Positions 17,406 to 27,134 of a DNA stretch of 64,000 bases are shown piece after piece. Every line of letters begins with the position of its first letter. The first letter of the stretch is position 1. This DNA comes from Pontibacter lucknowensis (GTDB taxonomy: Bacteria; Bacteroidota; Bacteroidia; Cytophagales; Hymenobacteraceae). The position numbers and the translations under genes were made by a program. Location: the NCBI RefSeq assembly GCF_900156415.1, contig NZ_FTNM01000002.1, positions 434,001 through 498,000 of the forward strand, written 5' to 3'. The notes under the pieces were generated by a model. The model searched no databases and was not told the origin of the DNA. It saw nothing but the letters and a program-made list of their open reading frames with translations.

Positions 17406-19982
17406 TTAACGGCTAAGCCAAACCGAGGCTACCTCGAAGGTATAAGGCTGTTCAAATGCTTCAGGCGCTATACCTACCCCAATGGAAACCTCTATTTTCT
17501 CGACCTGGCTAAGATCAAATTTTCCAGCAGAGGCGGATTTAAAGCGGAAAGGATGGAAACCAGGGTATGGCCTTGGCAGCAGGATAAAACTATCCGGCTG
17601 GAGTGATTCCAGTGGTATCTCAATATTCTGCTGTTGCTGATTGAGCTTTACTGTGGTGGAATAGGCCGCTGCGTCTTTGGTGATCAAGGTAACTTTCATT
17701 TGCAAGGGTGCACTTTTTTCTGTCCGTGCCTTCACTACGATACGCTTGAAACCCCCTAGCTCAGCTTGCCTGTTCTGCAACTTATCGCCGACGAAGTGCT
17801 GCCAGGCAATAAGAGGTTCACCTTCTTTTAAGTTCGGTCGACTCAGTCTGATCGCCATTTGACCCGGTGTTTCAGTTGTAATGAGTTGTCGCTCCTCCGG
17901 GCGCCATAGATTCGGATATACCATTAAGTTACGGTCCTGAGCAGCATTGAACAGTTCCAGCGCACTGTTTTCGGCGGCTACCCGTATCTGCCAGTAGTCC
18001 TGCTGGTAAAAGTCCCAGGCATGGGGATTGCCTTTGTGCCCGCCGGGGAAGGTGGTGTAGTCATCCTGTCCTTTCTGCACCGAAATACGGTACTGCACCA
18101 ACCCAGGCGTCAGGATATCGGCTGGCACCTCAGCTTGCCAGGTATACGCATTCTTCTCCTGCATCTCAATTGTTTTCCAAACGCCGGAAAAGTTGTTCAT
18201 CAGCAGTGTCACCTTGTCACCGGACGCTATACCTGCTAATACAGCGTTGATAGATAGTGACTTGTTAGCTGTTACTTCCTGCTTTGGTTGATGGAATACG
18301 GTAGGGGCATCAGACCTTGGCTGTGGAGCAACAAACTCCCCAAGCTGCAAGTTGTGAAGGCTGCTTTGGCTTTGTTTATACCTTTTGCCGCTTCTGGTTA
18401 GCAGGTAGGTACCCGGCTGTATGGTGAAATTTCCCCGGGAAGCTTTCGTGCTATACCTGTTGCCTTCATTTAATGCATCAACGGTAAAGGTCTCTCCCAG
18501 ATCACGGAGACGCACCTGCATGGTATGAGCTCGCCACTGTATGCGGACTACCTCTTTCTGCGGCGAAGCCTTCGCGAAGGGATCGCTGACAGGTATAGCA
18601 TCGGACATCACTTCGAGCCGCCATACCCCGTTCTCCAGCTTGTCCAGGAAGTAGGCGCCGCGGCCACCATAGTGCACAACAGGGGAATTGCCTACACCTG
18701 CCAATCGTAGCAGCTTGTTAGGACTTACAGGGGTAGTGCTTGTCGGGCCGGCGTGATAAAACTCCTGTGGTGTATTCATCTCACTCAGCTGTTGCTTGTG
18801 GCTCACCCGGAAGGCATCGAAAACGCTGTCAGCAGGGTAGGAGCCGTAGTTTTTCAATCGTGGCAGTTTCTGGAAAGCTTTCGAGGCAATCAACAGACTG
18901 ATGGCTTTTTCGGGGGTATAGGCCAGATTGACGTAGTGTGTCTGGTACTCGGTGTTGGCATAAGCTGTTGCCATGGGGTCGTAGGCGAACTGCGTGGCCC
19001 ACTGAAATCCCGCATCCCTAAAGCTGCGGGCCATCGCCGGGTACATGGTTGGAGAGGTGATATCTCCTGCGTCGAACTCGTAGACCATGCGGGCTTTGCC
19101 AGTAAAGGCAGGTATGGTGTCGAATGGGATGCTATACCTGTCCACATGGGGCAGGTAATTGCCCTGCAAGGTGCGGTTCGCCACCAACCCAGTCGGGTAC
19201 CACTGAAAGCTTACCCCGTCGATGTTGGCTTTGGCTACCGCATCGGCGTAACGCGGTGATTCGCTGATGTTGTAGAAGATCGGTTTGGTCCAGCCTGTGC
19301 CACGAATGGCTTTCACCATACGGTTGACGTATTCCGTAGCCCGCTCTTTCGGACCGGTGTGGTGCGGTTCGTTGTTCACCTCCGCTGCGATCACATCGGG
19401 GTCGTCCTGGTAAGAGGTCTTGGTATAAGGGTTAACATGCTGAAAAAACTGCTTCAGGTAGCGTTCCTGCGCTTTGAAAGCGGCCTCTTCCGTTACGGCC
19501 TGCTGCTTGTTGTAAATACTCGAGAAGCCGCCTGTTTTGTAATCCGGCTCGGGGTAACCAGGGCCCCAGAAAGCAATAGGCGTGATCAGGACTTTTATGT
19601 TCCGCTCCTTCAGCTTGTAGATCAGGTAGTCAAACAGGCGCAAGTGTTCGTTCTCCAGCAAATTACCCAGCGAGTCGCTGATTTCGGTATCCCAGACGTG
19701 TACCCGAAAGGCATTGAACCCAAGCCGCGCCATGTGGTAGACATCCTGGTCAATAGCTTTTTCAGGGTCTATACCTAAAGCTTTGTGTGAACGATAGCCA
19801 TAGGCGAAGGGAACCGTGTAATTGACACCGAAAAAATTAGCCTCGGCATTGCCTTTCTGCCAGCGCAGCACACCTTGTTTGTCAACATACACGGGGTTAG
19901 TGGCTTGCCCATGGGCTGTCAGACTGGTACCCAACCAGATCAGTAGAAGCAGGGCTATACCTGACCGAAGACTGAATTGCAT
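17406..19982 (-). CDS. Secreted glycoside hydrolase, GH5-like (clan GH-A)
   Basis: 858 residues with a signal peptide (SGIALLLLIWLGTSLTAHGQ). The TIM-barrel part (about 45-400) shows GFNAFRVHVWDTEIS, the acid/base Glu in AAEVNNEPHH and the presumed nucleophile Glu in RMVYEFDAGD, the clan GH-A pattern of GH5 cellulases and mannanases. The rest holds beta-rich segments: an Ig-like piece (about 590-670) and a C-terminal domain (about 715-858) that resembles a carbohydrate-binding jelly roll ending FEVASVWL. No T9SS tail is visible. The substrate is unknown. The gene is unusually dense in the AGGTATA motif (about ten copies). It reads away from tyrS, with only 27 nt to the DUF294 gene upstream, so the two may be co-transcribed. 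Confidence 0.75.
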   Translation of the reverse strand: MQFSLRSGIALLLLIWLGTSLTAHGQATNPVYVDKQGVLRWQKGNAEANFFGVNYTVPFAYGYRSHKALGIDPEKAIDQDVYHMARLGFNAFRVHVWDTEISDSLGNLLENEHLRLFDYLIYKLKERNIKVLITPIAFWGPGYPEPDYKTGGFSSIYNKQQAVTEEAAFKAQERYLKQFFQHVNPYTKTSYQDDPDVIAAEVNNEPHHTGPKERATEYVNRMVKAIRGTGWTKPIFYNISESPRYADAVAKANIDGVSFQWYPTGLVANRTLQGNYLPHVDRYSIPFDTIPAFTGKARMVYEFDAGDITSPTMYPAMARSFRDAGFQWATQFAYDPMATAYANTEYQTHYVNLAYTPEKAISLLIASKAFQKLPRLKNYGSYPADSVFDAFRVSHKQQLSEMNTPQEFYHAGPTSTTPVSPNKLLRLAGVGNSPVVHYGGRGAYFLDKLENGVWRLEVMSDAIPVSDPFAKASPQKEVVRIQWRAHTMQVRLRDLGETFTVDALNEGNRYSTKASRGNFTIQPGTYLLTRSGKRYKQSQSSLHNLQLGEFVAPQPRSDAPTVFHQPKQEVTANKSLSINAVLAGIASGDKVTLLMNNFSGVWKTIEMQEKNAYTWQAEVPADILTPGLVQYRISVQKGQDDYTTFPGGHKGNPHAWDFYQQDYWQIRVAAENSALELFNAAQDRNLMVYPNLWRPEERQLITTETPGQMAIRLSRPNLKEGEPLIAWQHFVGDKLQNRQAELGGFKRIVVKARTEKSAPLQMKVTLITKDAAAYSTTVKLNQQQQNIEIPLESLQPDSFILLPRPYPGFHPFRFKSASAGKFDLSQVEKIEVSIGVGIAPEAFEQPYTFEVASVWLSR

Positions 19983-20009
19983 AGTTTTCTTTCCTGTTGA
20001 TGTGTGTTT

Positions 20010-21914
20010 CTAGTGGAGCGATTCCATAAAGCCCACCTTTATTTTAGTTTGAAAACCACTAATAACCTTGAAGATCTCTTTCAGCGTGACCTGCTCAATT
20101 TTAGTGAGCGATTTAGGGTCGAGCAGGTTGTCGGGTTCTTTCCGGTCGTCGATGATCTGGATGGCCTGCTTCCGGAGGCGCATACCCATCAGGTAATAAT
20201 AGGCCTGCAGCAGCTCCTGTCGCTCTTTCTCGGTGAAAACTCCCTTTTGGGCCAGTGCCTCCAGCCGTTCACCGGTATTTGTCAGGAATATTCGGTTGCG
20301 TAATGCATAAGCCCTTACCAGGTCTACGATCGGAGTCATGGTCTTTTTCAGATTGAACACCTGCTGACTGCCTTTGCTGAATGTTCTGATATTATTGAAG
20401 AACGTAAGCGGCGGCTCGTACTGCAGGGCGTTCTGTGCCATGTGGTGCAGGAATGTATGCTTGGGTCTCTCCAGTTCCTGATTTAGAAACGCTTTCAGTT
20501 CATCCATTATACCTTGTTCACCATACAGGAAGCGGCAATCAAAGAAGGTGGCTACTTTCAGAACCGCCTCCGGATCAGACTCTTGCAGCCAACTGCTGTA
20601 GTTGCGCTTCCAGTGGGAGAGGGAGTGGGTCCATTTTGAGTTCTTAGCCATAAAACCCCCTTCACAGAAACTGAAGCCAATGTGGTCGAGTCGCTCCGAA
20701 ACGGTGGAGGCGAAGGCCAGAAAGTATTCACGCACTAGCTCGCGCTGCTCGTTGGCCTTGTCTTCATAAATGATGGCATTGTCCTGGTCGGTGCGCAGGG
20801 TCTGCTCTTTCCGGCCCTCGCTGCCCAACACCATGAACACAAATTTGGCAGGTGGTGGCCCCATTTCTGCGATCACACCTTCGATGACGTTGATGGCAAT
20901 TGTGTCGGCTACGGTGGTGATCACCTGGTTCACGATCTCAGATTTCACGCCCCGGTTGAGCAGTTGGTATACCTGTTCGGGTACTTTCTGCCAGCGCTGC
21001 TTCAGTTCAGGTATACTCCTTGCCAGTTTGACCGACTGTATGAACATGAAAGGTGACTGCGCCAGGCTGCTCAGCAGTTTGTTCCGACTGATAAAGCCAA
21101 TATAGCCAGTTTTGTCTGCTATCAGTAAATAACGGGCGCGGGTCTGAAACATCAGCAGGACGGCTTCATAGATATAGGCTTGCGATCCGATCGAAACAAT
21201 GGGCTGGTCCATCACATCGCGTACCGGCTGGGTATAGGGGATCTGCCGTGCTACCACATTGTTGCGCAGGGTCAGGTCTGTCATGAAGCCGATGATCTGG
21301 TCCTGTTCGTTCTTCACAAAAAGGCAGCTTACTTTCTGGTTTACCATTATTTGCGCGGCCTCAGCAACAGGCGTGCTGACGGTGCATGCTACAATGTCCC
21401 GATACTCGATGGTTTCTACTTTGCGGGAGTAGAGTTGATCGGCGGCGATGTTGTTTTCGGGCTGTATGCGCGAAGACCTTATAAAGTGGGCATATTCCTC
21501 GTTGAGCATACGGCGGCCGTACTCCGCAGTGAAATAATGAAGGAATGCCTCATAAGTCCGGCACAGTGCCAGAAATTCTTTTCGGTGCAAGGTATAGACG
21601 AGCGTGCCTTTCCGGCAGATGACGGTGCGGAAAGAGCGACGGCGATTAAGCAATATAGAGGTTCCACCGTAGCAGTAGCCACCACCGTAAGTTGCTGCCA
21701 GCCGCTTATTCTGTTCACTGTCGTAGAAGAACACTTCATACTCCCCCTGTACAATCAGATCGACGCCACGCAATTTTGATTCATTCTGCAGGTATAGGAT
21801 TTGCTCTTTTGGGTAGTGCACTTCCTCCAGCAGCTCAGCAATGCCCTGTAAAACCTCGTCCGGCAAGAGGTTAAAAGGTTTTACAGTTTTCAGGAATTCG
21901 TATTTTGGGTTCAT
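20010..21914 (-). CDS. CNB-CBS-CBS-DUF294 putative nucleotidyltransferase
   Basis: 634 residues. Domains in order: a cyclic-nucleotide-binding-like domain (about 10-140, with GVDLIVQGEYEVFF and GYCYGGTSILLNRRRSFRT), two CBS repeats (about 165-285, with AAQIMVNQKVSCLFV and ARYLLIADKTGYIGFIS), a DUF294 nucleotidyltransferase domain with VLGSEGRKEQTLRTDQDNAI (about 365-385), and DUF294_C to the end. The GSxGR...TDQD signature suggests an active nucleotidyl transfer centre, as in GlnD-type enzymes, under CNB/CBS ligand control. Its target is unknown. It overlaps the exonuclease gene by 4 nt (ATGA), so the two are translationally coupled. Confidence 0.85.
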   Translation of the reverse strand: MNPKYEFLKTVKPFNLLPDEVLQGIAELLEEVHYPKEQILYLQNESKLRGVDLIVQGEYEVFFYDSEQNKRLAATYGGGYCYGGTSILLNRRRSFRTVICRKGTLVYTLHRKEFLALCRTYEAFLHYFTAEYGRRMLNEEYAHFIRSSRIQPENNIAADQLYSRKVETIEYRDIVACTVSTPVAEAAQIMVNQKVSCLFVKNEQDQIIGFMTDLTLRNNVVARQIPYTQPVRDVMDQPIVSIGSQAYIYEAVLLMFQTRARYLLIADKTGYIGFISRNKLLSSLAQSPFMFIQSVKLARSIPELKQRWQKVPEQVYQLLNRGVKSEIVNQVITTVADTIAINVIEGVIAEMGPPPAKFVFMVLGSEGRKEQTLRTDQDNAIIYEDKANEQRELVREYFLAFASTVSERLDHIGFSFCEGGFMAKNSKWTHSLSHWKRNYSSWLQESDPEAVLKVATFFDCRFLYGEQGIMDELKAFLNQELERPKHTFLHHMAQNALQYEPPLTFFNNIRTFSKGSQQVFNLKKTMTPIVDLVRAYALRNRIFLTNTGERLEALAQKGVFTEKERQELLQAYYYLMGMRLRKQAIQIIDDRKEPDNLLDPKSLTKIEQVTLKEIFKVISGFQTKIKVGFMESLH

Positions 21915-22630
21915 GTCAGTAACAAAGCGATCAGGTATAGGATGAAAACAAGGAGCAGGAATACGACAAAATGCAACAATCTTCGACGATGACTGCGCGG
22001 CCTGCGGCGGAGTGGCTGTGGCGGAGGAGGTTCCTGCTGAAGTTGCACAGTTTGTTCGTCAATATCACCTCTGCGCCATAGTTCAAAGAAACTGCTTGCC
22101 GTAGCATGCGCGTCGCTCCGTGCATCATGTTCATTTTGAAGGGGTTCGCCGAACAGGCGCATGTGCAGCTCTCCCAATCGCATATGGCGATGCCTTGCCT
22201 CACGGACAAAATGGTTGGTGGCAAGCATTGTGCAGAAAGTAGGCAGATGCTCCAGCGGGTTGTCTAAGCCTGCTCTGTAAAAGCCCAGGCCCAGCATTTT
22301 GTAGTCGAGCTGCATAAAATGCCCCACGACCAATGGCTGATAGTGAATCAGGTCCTGCTGCAGCAAATGTAAGGCTTCATAGCGCCCTGTTCCATTTATT
22401 TCCAGAAACTCAAGGCTGATGCCATGTATGCGTTCAGAAACGGCATTCATTTCGTAGTCTGAGGGCTTGATATAGAAGTTTTCAGACTTAACGAACTCTC
22501 CTTGCCGGGTATAGACTTCCCAGGCGACCTGTACGATATGTGGCCAGTTGTCGCGTGCTGAATAGGGCATGCTCCAGTCCTTGGGCAAACCCGAGGTTTC
22601 GGTGTCGACAAAGAGCAGATAGGTGTTCAC
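21911..22630 (-). CDS. DEDDh 3'-5' exonuclease with C-terminal membrane anchor
   Basis: 239 residues. The exonuclease core has FVDTETSG (first acidic pair), VGHFMQLDYKML, and a final HDARSDAHATASSFFELW (DEDDh His and Asp), as in DnaQ/Pol III epsilon relatives. After about residue 190 comes a proline/arginine-rich linker (PPPPQPLRRRPRSHRRR) and one strongly hydrophobic segment (LLHFVVFLLLVFILYLIALLLT) running to the end, so the protein is probably a tail-anchored inner-membrane protein. It is too short and divergent for the replicative epsilon subunit. It is coupled to the DUF294 gene. Confidence 0.82.
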   Translation of the reverse strand: MNTYLLFVDTETSGLPKDWSMPYSARDNWPHIVQVAWEVYTRQGEFVKSENFYIKPSDYEMNAVSERIHGISLEFLEINGTGRYEALHLLQQDLIHYQPLVVGHFMQLDYKMLGLGFYRAGLDNPLEHLPTFCTMLATNHFVREARHRHMRLGELHMRLFGEPLQNEHDARSDAHATASSFFELWRRGDIDEQTVQLQQEPPPPQPLRRRPRSHRRRLLHFVVFLLLVFILYLIALLLT

Positions 22631-22725
22631 TGTATAAAATTAGACAATATTCAGGACAGTCAGAATATATTGGATTTTATTCTTTTTTTGGCACTTCAGC
22701 CTTTCATTTGCAGCGCAGATACCAG

Positions 22726-22733
22726 TATATTTG
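22726..22733 (+). promoter_or_regulatory. Promoter -7 element for holA
   Basis: TATATTTG, an exact TAnnTTTG match, 46 nt before the holA ATG; TTTC at 22702-22705 is at the right distance for a weak -33 box. Confidence 0.5.
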
Positions 22734-22779
22734 ATGTCTGTATACCTGAACAATCACCAATCTATACCTTTCAAACAGC

Positions 22780-23829
22780 ATGTCGCACACCCCAGAGGGC
22801 ATTATGGAGCAATTAAAGAAGAGGCAGTTTGCCCCTGTGTATTTTTTGCAGGGAGAGGAGCCTTTCTATATTGACCAGATTGCCGATTTTATAGAGGCAC
22901 ACGCCCTGCAGGAGCACGAAAAGGGCTTCAACCAAGTGGTAATATACGGCAAGGATGTAGATGTGGCTACGGTATTGCTGCAAGCCAAGCGTTTCCCGAT
23001 GATGGCGGAGCGCCAGGTGGTGATCGTGAAGGAGGCGCAGAGCATTGTGGACCTGGAGCGGGAGGAAGGCATGAAACAGCTGGAGGCATACCTGCAGAAC
23101 CCACTGCCTTCTACCATACTGGTATTTTGCCATAAGCATAAAACCCTGGATGGGCGCAAGGCTTTAGGCAAAGCTGTACAGAAACACGCCGTGCTGCTCA
23201 CGACCAAGAAGCTTTACGATAACCAGATACCCGCCTGGATCACAGGGTATGTGAAAAGCAAAGGCCTTCAGATAAGCCCTAAAGCGGTGATGCTGCTTAG
23301 TGAGTTTATTGGGGCAGACCTTTCGCGGCAGGCCAACGAGATTGATAAGCTGCTGATCAACCTGAAACCAGGGCAGGCGATAGACGAGCGGGTGGTGCAG
23401 GAGAACGTTGGCATCAGCAAGGAATACAACATCTTCGAACTCCAGTCGGCGCTCATTGCCCAGGATGCGCTCAAGGCCAACCGGATCATCCAGTATTTTG
23501 AGGCTAATCCCAAAAATAATCCGCTTATACCTAACCTGAGCCTGCTCTTTACGTTTTTCACCAAGCTTTTGACCCTGCACCAGTCTGCCGACAAGTCAGA
23601 ATCCGGCGTGAGGAAGAGTCTGGGTAACCGTGGTTTCCTGGTAAAAGAGTATATGCAGGCGCTTCGGGTGTTCCCGCTGTTGCGTGTCGTGGATATCATT
23701 CATCATATCCGGGTGGCCGATCTGCAGGTGAAGGGCATAAGCGGTGGCGATATGAGTGAATCTGAAATTTTAAAAGAGCTGGTGTTCAAGATATTGCACC
23801 CGGTGCCGCGAACTTTAGCCTATCATTGA
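22780..23829 (+). CDS. holA: DNA polymerase III delta subunit
   Basis: 349 residues with APVYFLQGEEPFYIDQIADFI at the N-terminus, PMMAERQVVIVKEAQ, a clamp-loader AAA+-like middle (FIGADLSRQANEIDKLLINL, GISKEYNIFELQSALIAQD) and a C-terminal collar domain. Delta opens the beta clamp during loading. The length is normal. It is single in its orientation with 230 nt before the TPR gene. Confidence 0.93.
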   Translation: MSHTPEGIMEQLKKRQFAPVYFLQGEEPFYIDQIADFIEAHALQEHEKGFNQVVIYGKDVDVATVLLQAKRFPMMAERQVVIVKEAQSIVDLEREEGMKQLEAYLQNPLPSTILVFCHKHKTLDGRKALGKAVQKHAVLLTTKKLYDNQIPAWITGYVKSKGLQISPKAVMLLSEFIGADLSRQANEIDKLLINLKPGQAIDERVVQENVGISKEYNIFELQSALIAQDALKANRIIQYFEANPKNNPLIPNLSLLFTFFTKLLTLHQSADKSESGVRKSLGNRGFLVKEYMQALRVFPLLRVVDIIHHIRVADLQVKGISGGDMSESEILKELVFKILHPVPRTLAYH

Positions 23830-23957
23830 GTACAATTTCACACGATCAGCACAATATTTGCTATTGCTGCTGCATTGTATAAAGGTGTGAGGTGTGCGTC
23901 AGCCCTTTTCGGCAGGATGTTTATCGCCTATGGTTCGTGCGGTTATCGAATTTTAAC

Positions 23958-23965
23958 TAACTTTG
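23958..23965 (+). promoter_or_regulatory. Promoter -7 element for the TPR-TonB gene run
   Basis: TAACTTTG fits TAnnTTTG, about 95 nt before the TPR gene start. It could drive the whole run to trmB, since the following genes are nearly contiguous. Confidence 0.5.
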
Positions 23966-24059
23966 AGTTTGCCTGCAAGGCATAGCGCCGTCTGGTGCAT
24001 ATACCTGTTTTCTAAGATTAAGTCATAAGAATAGCTCAAAAGCGAGCAGTAAGATACAT

Positions 24060-27000
24060 ATGAAGATAGCCTATAAAGTAGCGCTGGCATCGGTTTTGGC
24101 TGGAGGAAGCCACATAGCGGTGGCCCAGCACACACAGGTGTTCACCGCAAAAGACAAGCACTACCATGAAGGCGTGGAGTTGTTTGACCGAGCCAAATAC
24201 GGAGCGGCCCAGGAGGCCTTCCGCAAGTACATCAACCTGATCGGTGACGATGCCAAGACGGCCGACGCGCAGTACTACTATGCACTGAGCGGGCTATACC
24301 TGTTACACCCGGACGCTGAACAGTTGATCCTCAATTTTACGCGCAAATTCCCGACTCACCCGAAGACGGCCCTGGCTAATTACGAGCTGGGTCTGTACTA
24401 CTTTGAGAACAAGGATTATAAGAAGGCGGTGGAGAAGCTGGAGAATGCGCCTGTACATCTTCTGAGTATCAAGCAGAACAAAGAGCTGGAGTTTAAACTC
24501 GGCTATTCTTATTTCGCCAACAAGGATTTCAAAAACGCCAAGATCTGGTTCGACAAGAATAAGACAACTGGCTTTAGAGAAGATGAACACCGTTTTGCCT
24601 ATGCTTCAAACTATTACGCGGGCTATATAGCTTACCGAGAAGGTGATTATGACGCTGCGAAAGCGGACCTATTGATCGCCGAAAAGAATGAAGCCTATGC
24701 GCAGATAGTGCCTTACATGATCACCGAGATTCTGTATAAGGAGCATGATATTTTCGAAGTGATCCGATACGGAGAGGCAGCCCTGGCTAAAACCCCTCAG
24801 GTACAACAGGCTGATGAAATTGCCCTGTTGGTGGGCGATGCCTATTATCAGCGTGCTGAGTACAAAAAAGCTGAACAGTACTTCAGCCAGTATGCGCAGG
24901 GTAAGCGCAAGCTGGATCCGGTGATCCAGTACAAGATCGCCTATACTGACTACAAGAACGGTAACTTTAAAAATGCGATTGCCAATTTCAAAGAAGTAGC
25001 GAGCAAGAAAGACGCCCTCGGTCAGAATGCTGCTTATTACTTAGGTATGAGCTATCTGCGTGAAGACAACAAGCAGTATGCCCTGACCGCTTTTGACCAG
25101 GCCCGCAAAAATGACCAGGACAAAACCATCACCGAAGCGTCCACCGTTAAGTTTGCGCAGGTAAGCTACGAACTGGGTAACTTCCGTGACGTGTTCAACT
25201 CCCTGCAGAATTTCAACGAGCAATTTCCTAAGTCAGAACACGCCACCGATGTCGACAACCTGCTGACAGAGGCGTATTTTAACTCGAACAACTACTCGGA
25301 GGCTATTCGTCACATCGAGAGCATGCCGAACAAGAGCTATAAGATACTGGAAACTTACCAGCGTATGACACACCTGTACGGCGTAAACCTCTTCAACGAA
25401 GGCAAATTCCCGACGGCTGTTTCCATGCTGGACAAGTCGCTGCAGTATCCTTATGACAAAGAGATTACAGCAGCCAGCCACTTTGTGAAAGGCGAGGCTT
25501 ACTCCATGGGACAGCGGTACGTGGATGCCATCAACAGTTACGCGGCTGTGTTCCGCAACAGTGAGGCACGTAAGTCGGAGTACTACATGAAGTCCCGCTA
25601 CGGTATAGGCTACGCCTACTACAACAACAAGGAGTACGACAAAGCCATGCCGCACTTCAAGGCTTACGTGGACGGCACCAGCACTAGCGACCCAAACCAC
25701 TTCGATGCGATGATGCGACTGGCGGACCTGCATTATGTGAACAAGCAGTATGCGCCTGCCCTGGCGCTTTACGACAAAGTACTGGCTTCCAATTCCAATG
25801 ACAAGGACTATGTATACTTCCAGAAAGGTATCGTGCTGAGCCTGATGGGCAACAAGGAAGCGGCTAAGCAGAATCTGCAGACCGTGTACAGCCAGTACCA
25901 GAAGTCTCGCTACGTAGAGCCTGCCATTTATCAACGTGCTATCATTGAGTTCGAATCAGGTAATTATGAGTCGGCTGTATCAGGTTTTACGGCGCTTATT
26001 CAGAGCAGGCCGCAAAGCCGTTTGGTGCCGAATGCGCTTGAGAAACGAGGTATAGCCTATGCTAACCTGGGCAAGAATGCAGAAGCTGCTGCAGACTATA
26101 AGCGAGTACTCGACGAATTCCCGAACTCACGTTCTGCCAGCGGTTCACTTTACAGTCTGCAGGAGGTACTGGCTACTCAGAACCGCAGCAGTGAATTTGA
26201 CACCTACGCAGAGAAATTCAGAACAGCGAATCCGGAAAGTAATGCTTTAGAAAGCATTGAATTCGAAGCTTCTAAAACGCTTTATTTCAACGAGAAATAC
26301 GACCAGGCGCTGACTAAACTGGAGACTTATCTGAAAACTTATCCGAACAGTCCTTTTGTAAGCGATGCCCGTTACTTCCTGGCTGATTCTTATCTGCGCA
26401 CTAATCAAACGGAGCAGGGCTTGCAGCGCATGAAAGCTGTAGTAGAAGAGAACAAGAGCGAGTATGTGAACCGTGCGATTCAGAAAGTGGCTGATGCGGA
26501 GTTTGAGAATAAGAACTACGCGGAAGCGATCAAGTACTACAGCCGCCTGCGCGACACGGCCATTAACCGCCGTGAGCAGCAAACCGCACTGACAGGCCTG
26601 ATGAAGAGCCACTTCCTGTCAAACGACTATGCGGCATCAAAGCGAATTGCCAACGAGCTGATCAGCCAGGGTAATTCAGCGCTTTACGTTTACAACACAG
26701 CGCAGCTGTACAAAGGCAAAGCGACCTATGCCGAAGGCAACCTGGATCAGGCCCTGAAAGAGCTTCGTGAAACAGCTGCGTCAGCGACTGACGAAAATGG
26801 AGCAGAGGCACAGTACCTGGTAGCCGAGATTCTGTATAAGCAGAAGAAATATGCTGAGTCAATCGATGTAGCCTTTGACTTCAACACGAAGTTCTCCAGC
26901 TACGACTTCTGGCTGGGCAAGTCCTTCCTGATCATCGCCGATAACTATGTGGCGCAGAACGAAACTTTCCAGGCAACTTCAACACTTAACTCTATCATTG

Positions 27001-27110
27001 AGCACTCACCAGTGCCCGAAATTGTGGCAGAGGCAAAGCAGAAGCTGGCTAAATTGGGTGGTGCACCGAGTACGGCCCCGGCTGACACCGTGAAGGGAAG
27101 AAAAAGATAA
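24060..27110 (+). CDS. Large secreted tetratricopeptide-repeat protein
   Basis: 1016 residues with a signal peptide ending about GGSHIAVAQ, then TPR units almost end to end (for example GAAQEAFRKYINL, DYKKAVEKLENA, NFKNAIANFKEVASKKD, KNAEAAADYKRVLDEFPNS, YDQALTKLETYLKTYPNSP). TPR arrays are protein-binding scaffolds; after export this one should act in the periplasm. The C-terminus is low complexity (GGAPSTAPADTVKGRKR). Only 24 nt separate it from the beta-barrel gene, and it is followed by a TonB system, so a role in assembling or stabilising an envelope complex is inferred. Confidence 0.85.
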   Translation: MKIAYKVALASVLAGGSHIAVAQHTQVFTAKDKHYHEGVELFDRAKYGAAQEAFRKYINLIGDDAKTADAQYYYALSGLYLLHPDAEQLILNFTRKFPTHPKTALANYELGLYYFENKDYKKAVEKLENAPVHLLSIKQNKELEFKLGYSYFANKDFKNAKIWFDKNKTTGFREDEHRFAYASNYYAGYIAYREGDYDAAKADLLIAEKNEAYAQIVPYMITEILYKEHDIFEVIRYGEAALAKTPQVQQADEIALLVGDAYYQRAEYKKAEQYFSQYAQGKRKLDPVIQYKIAYTDYKNGNFKNAIANFKEVASKKDALGQNAAYYLGMSYLREDNKQYALTAFDQARKNDQDKTITEASTVKFAQVSYELGNFRDVFNSLQNFNEQFPKSEHATDVDNLLTEAYFNSNNYSEAIRHIESMPNKSYKILETYQRMTHLYGVNLFNEGKFPTAVSMLDKSLQYPYDKEITAASHFVKGEAYSMGQRYVDAINSYAAVFRNSEARKSEYYMKSRYGIGYAYYNNKEYDKAMPHFKAYVDGTSTSDPNHFDAMMRLADLHYVNKQYAPALALYDKVLASNSNDKDYVYFQKGIVLSLMGNKEAAKQNLQTVYSQYQKSRYVEPAIYQRAIIEFESGNYESAVSGFTALIQSRPQSRLVPNALEKRGIAYANLGKNAEAAADYKRVLDEFPNSRSASGSLYSLQEVLATQNRSSEFDTYAEKFRTANPESNALESIEFEASKTLYFNEKYDQALTKLETYLKTYPNSPFVSDARYFLADSYLRTNQTEQGLQRMKAVVEENKSEYVNRAIQKVADAEFENKNYAEAIKYYSRLRDTAINRREQQTALTGLMKSHFLSNDYAASKRIANELISQGNSALYVYNTAQLYKGKATYAEGNLDQALKELRETAASATDENGAEAQYLVAEILYKQKKYAESIDVAFDFNTKFSSYDFWLGKSFLIIADNYVAQNETFQATSTLNSIIEHSPVPEIVAEAKQKLAKLGGAPSTAPADTVKGRKR

Positions 27111-27134
27111 TGCATCTTGAAGAGAAACATCAAC

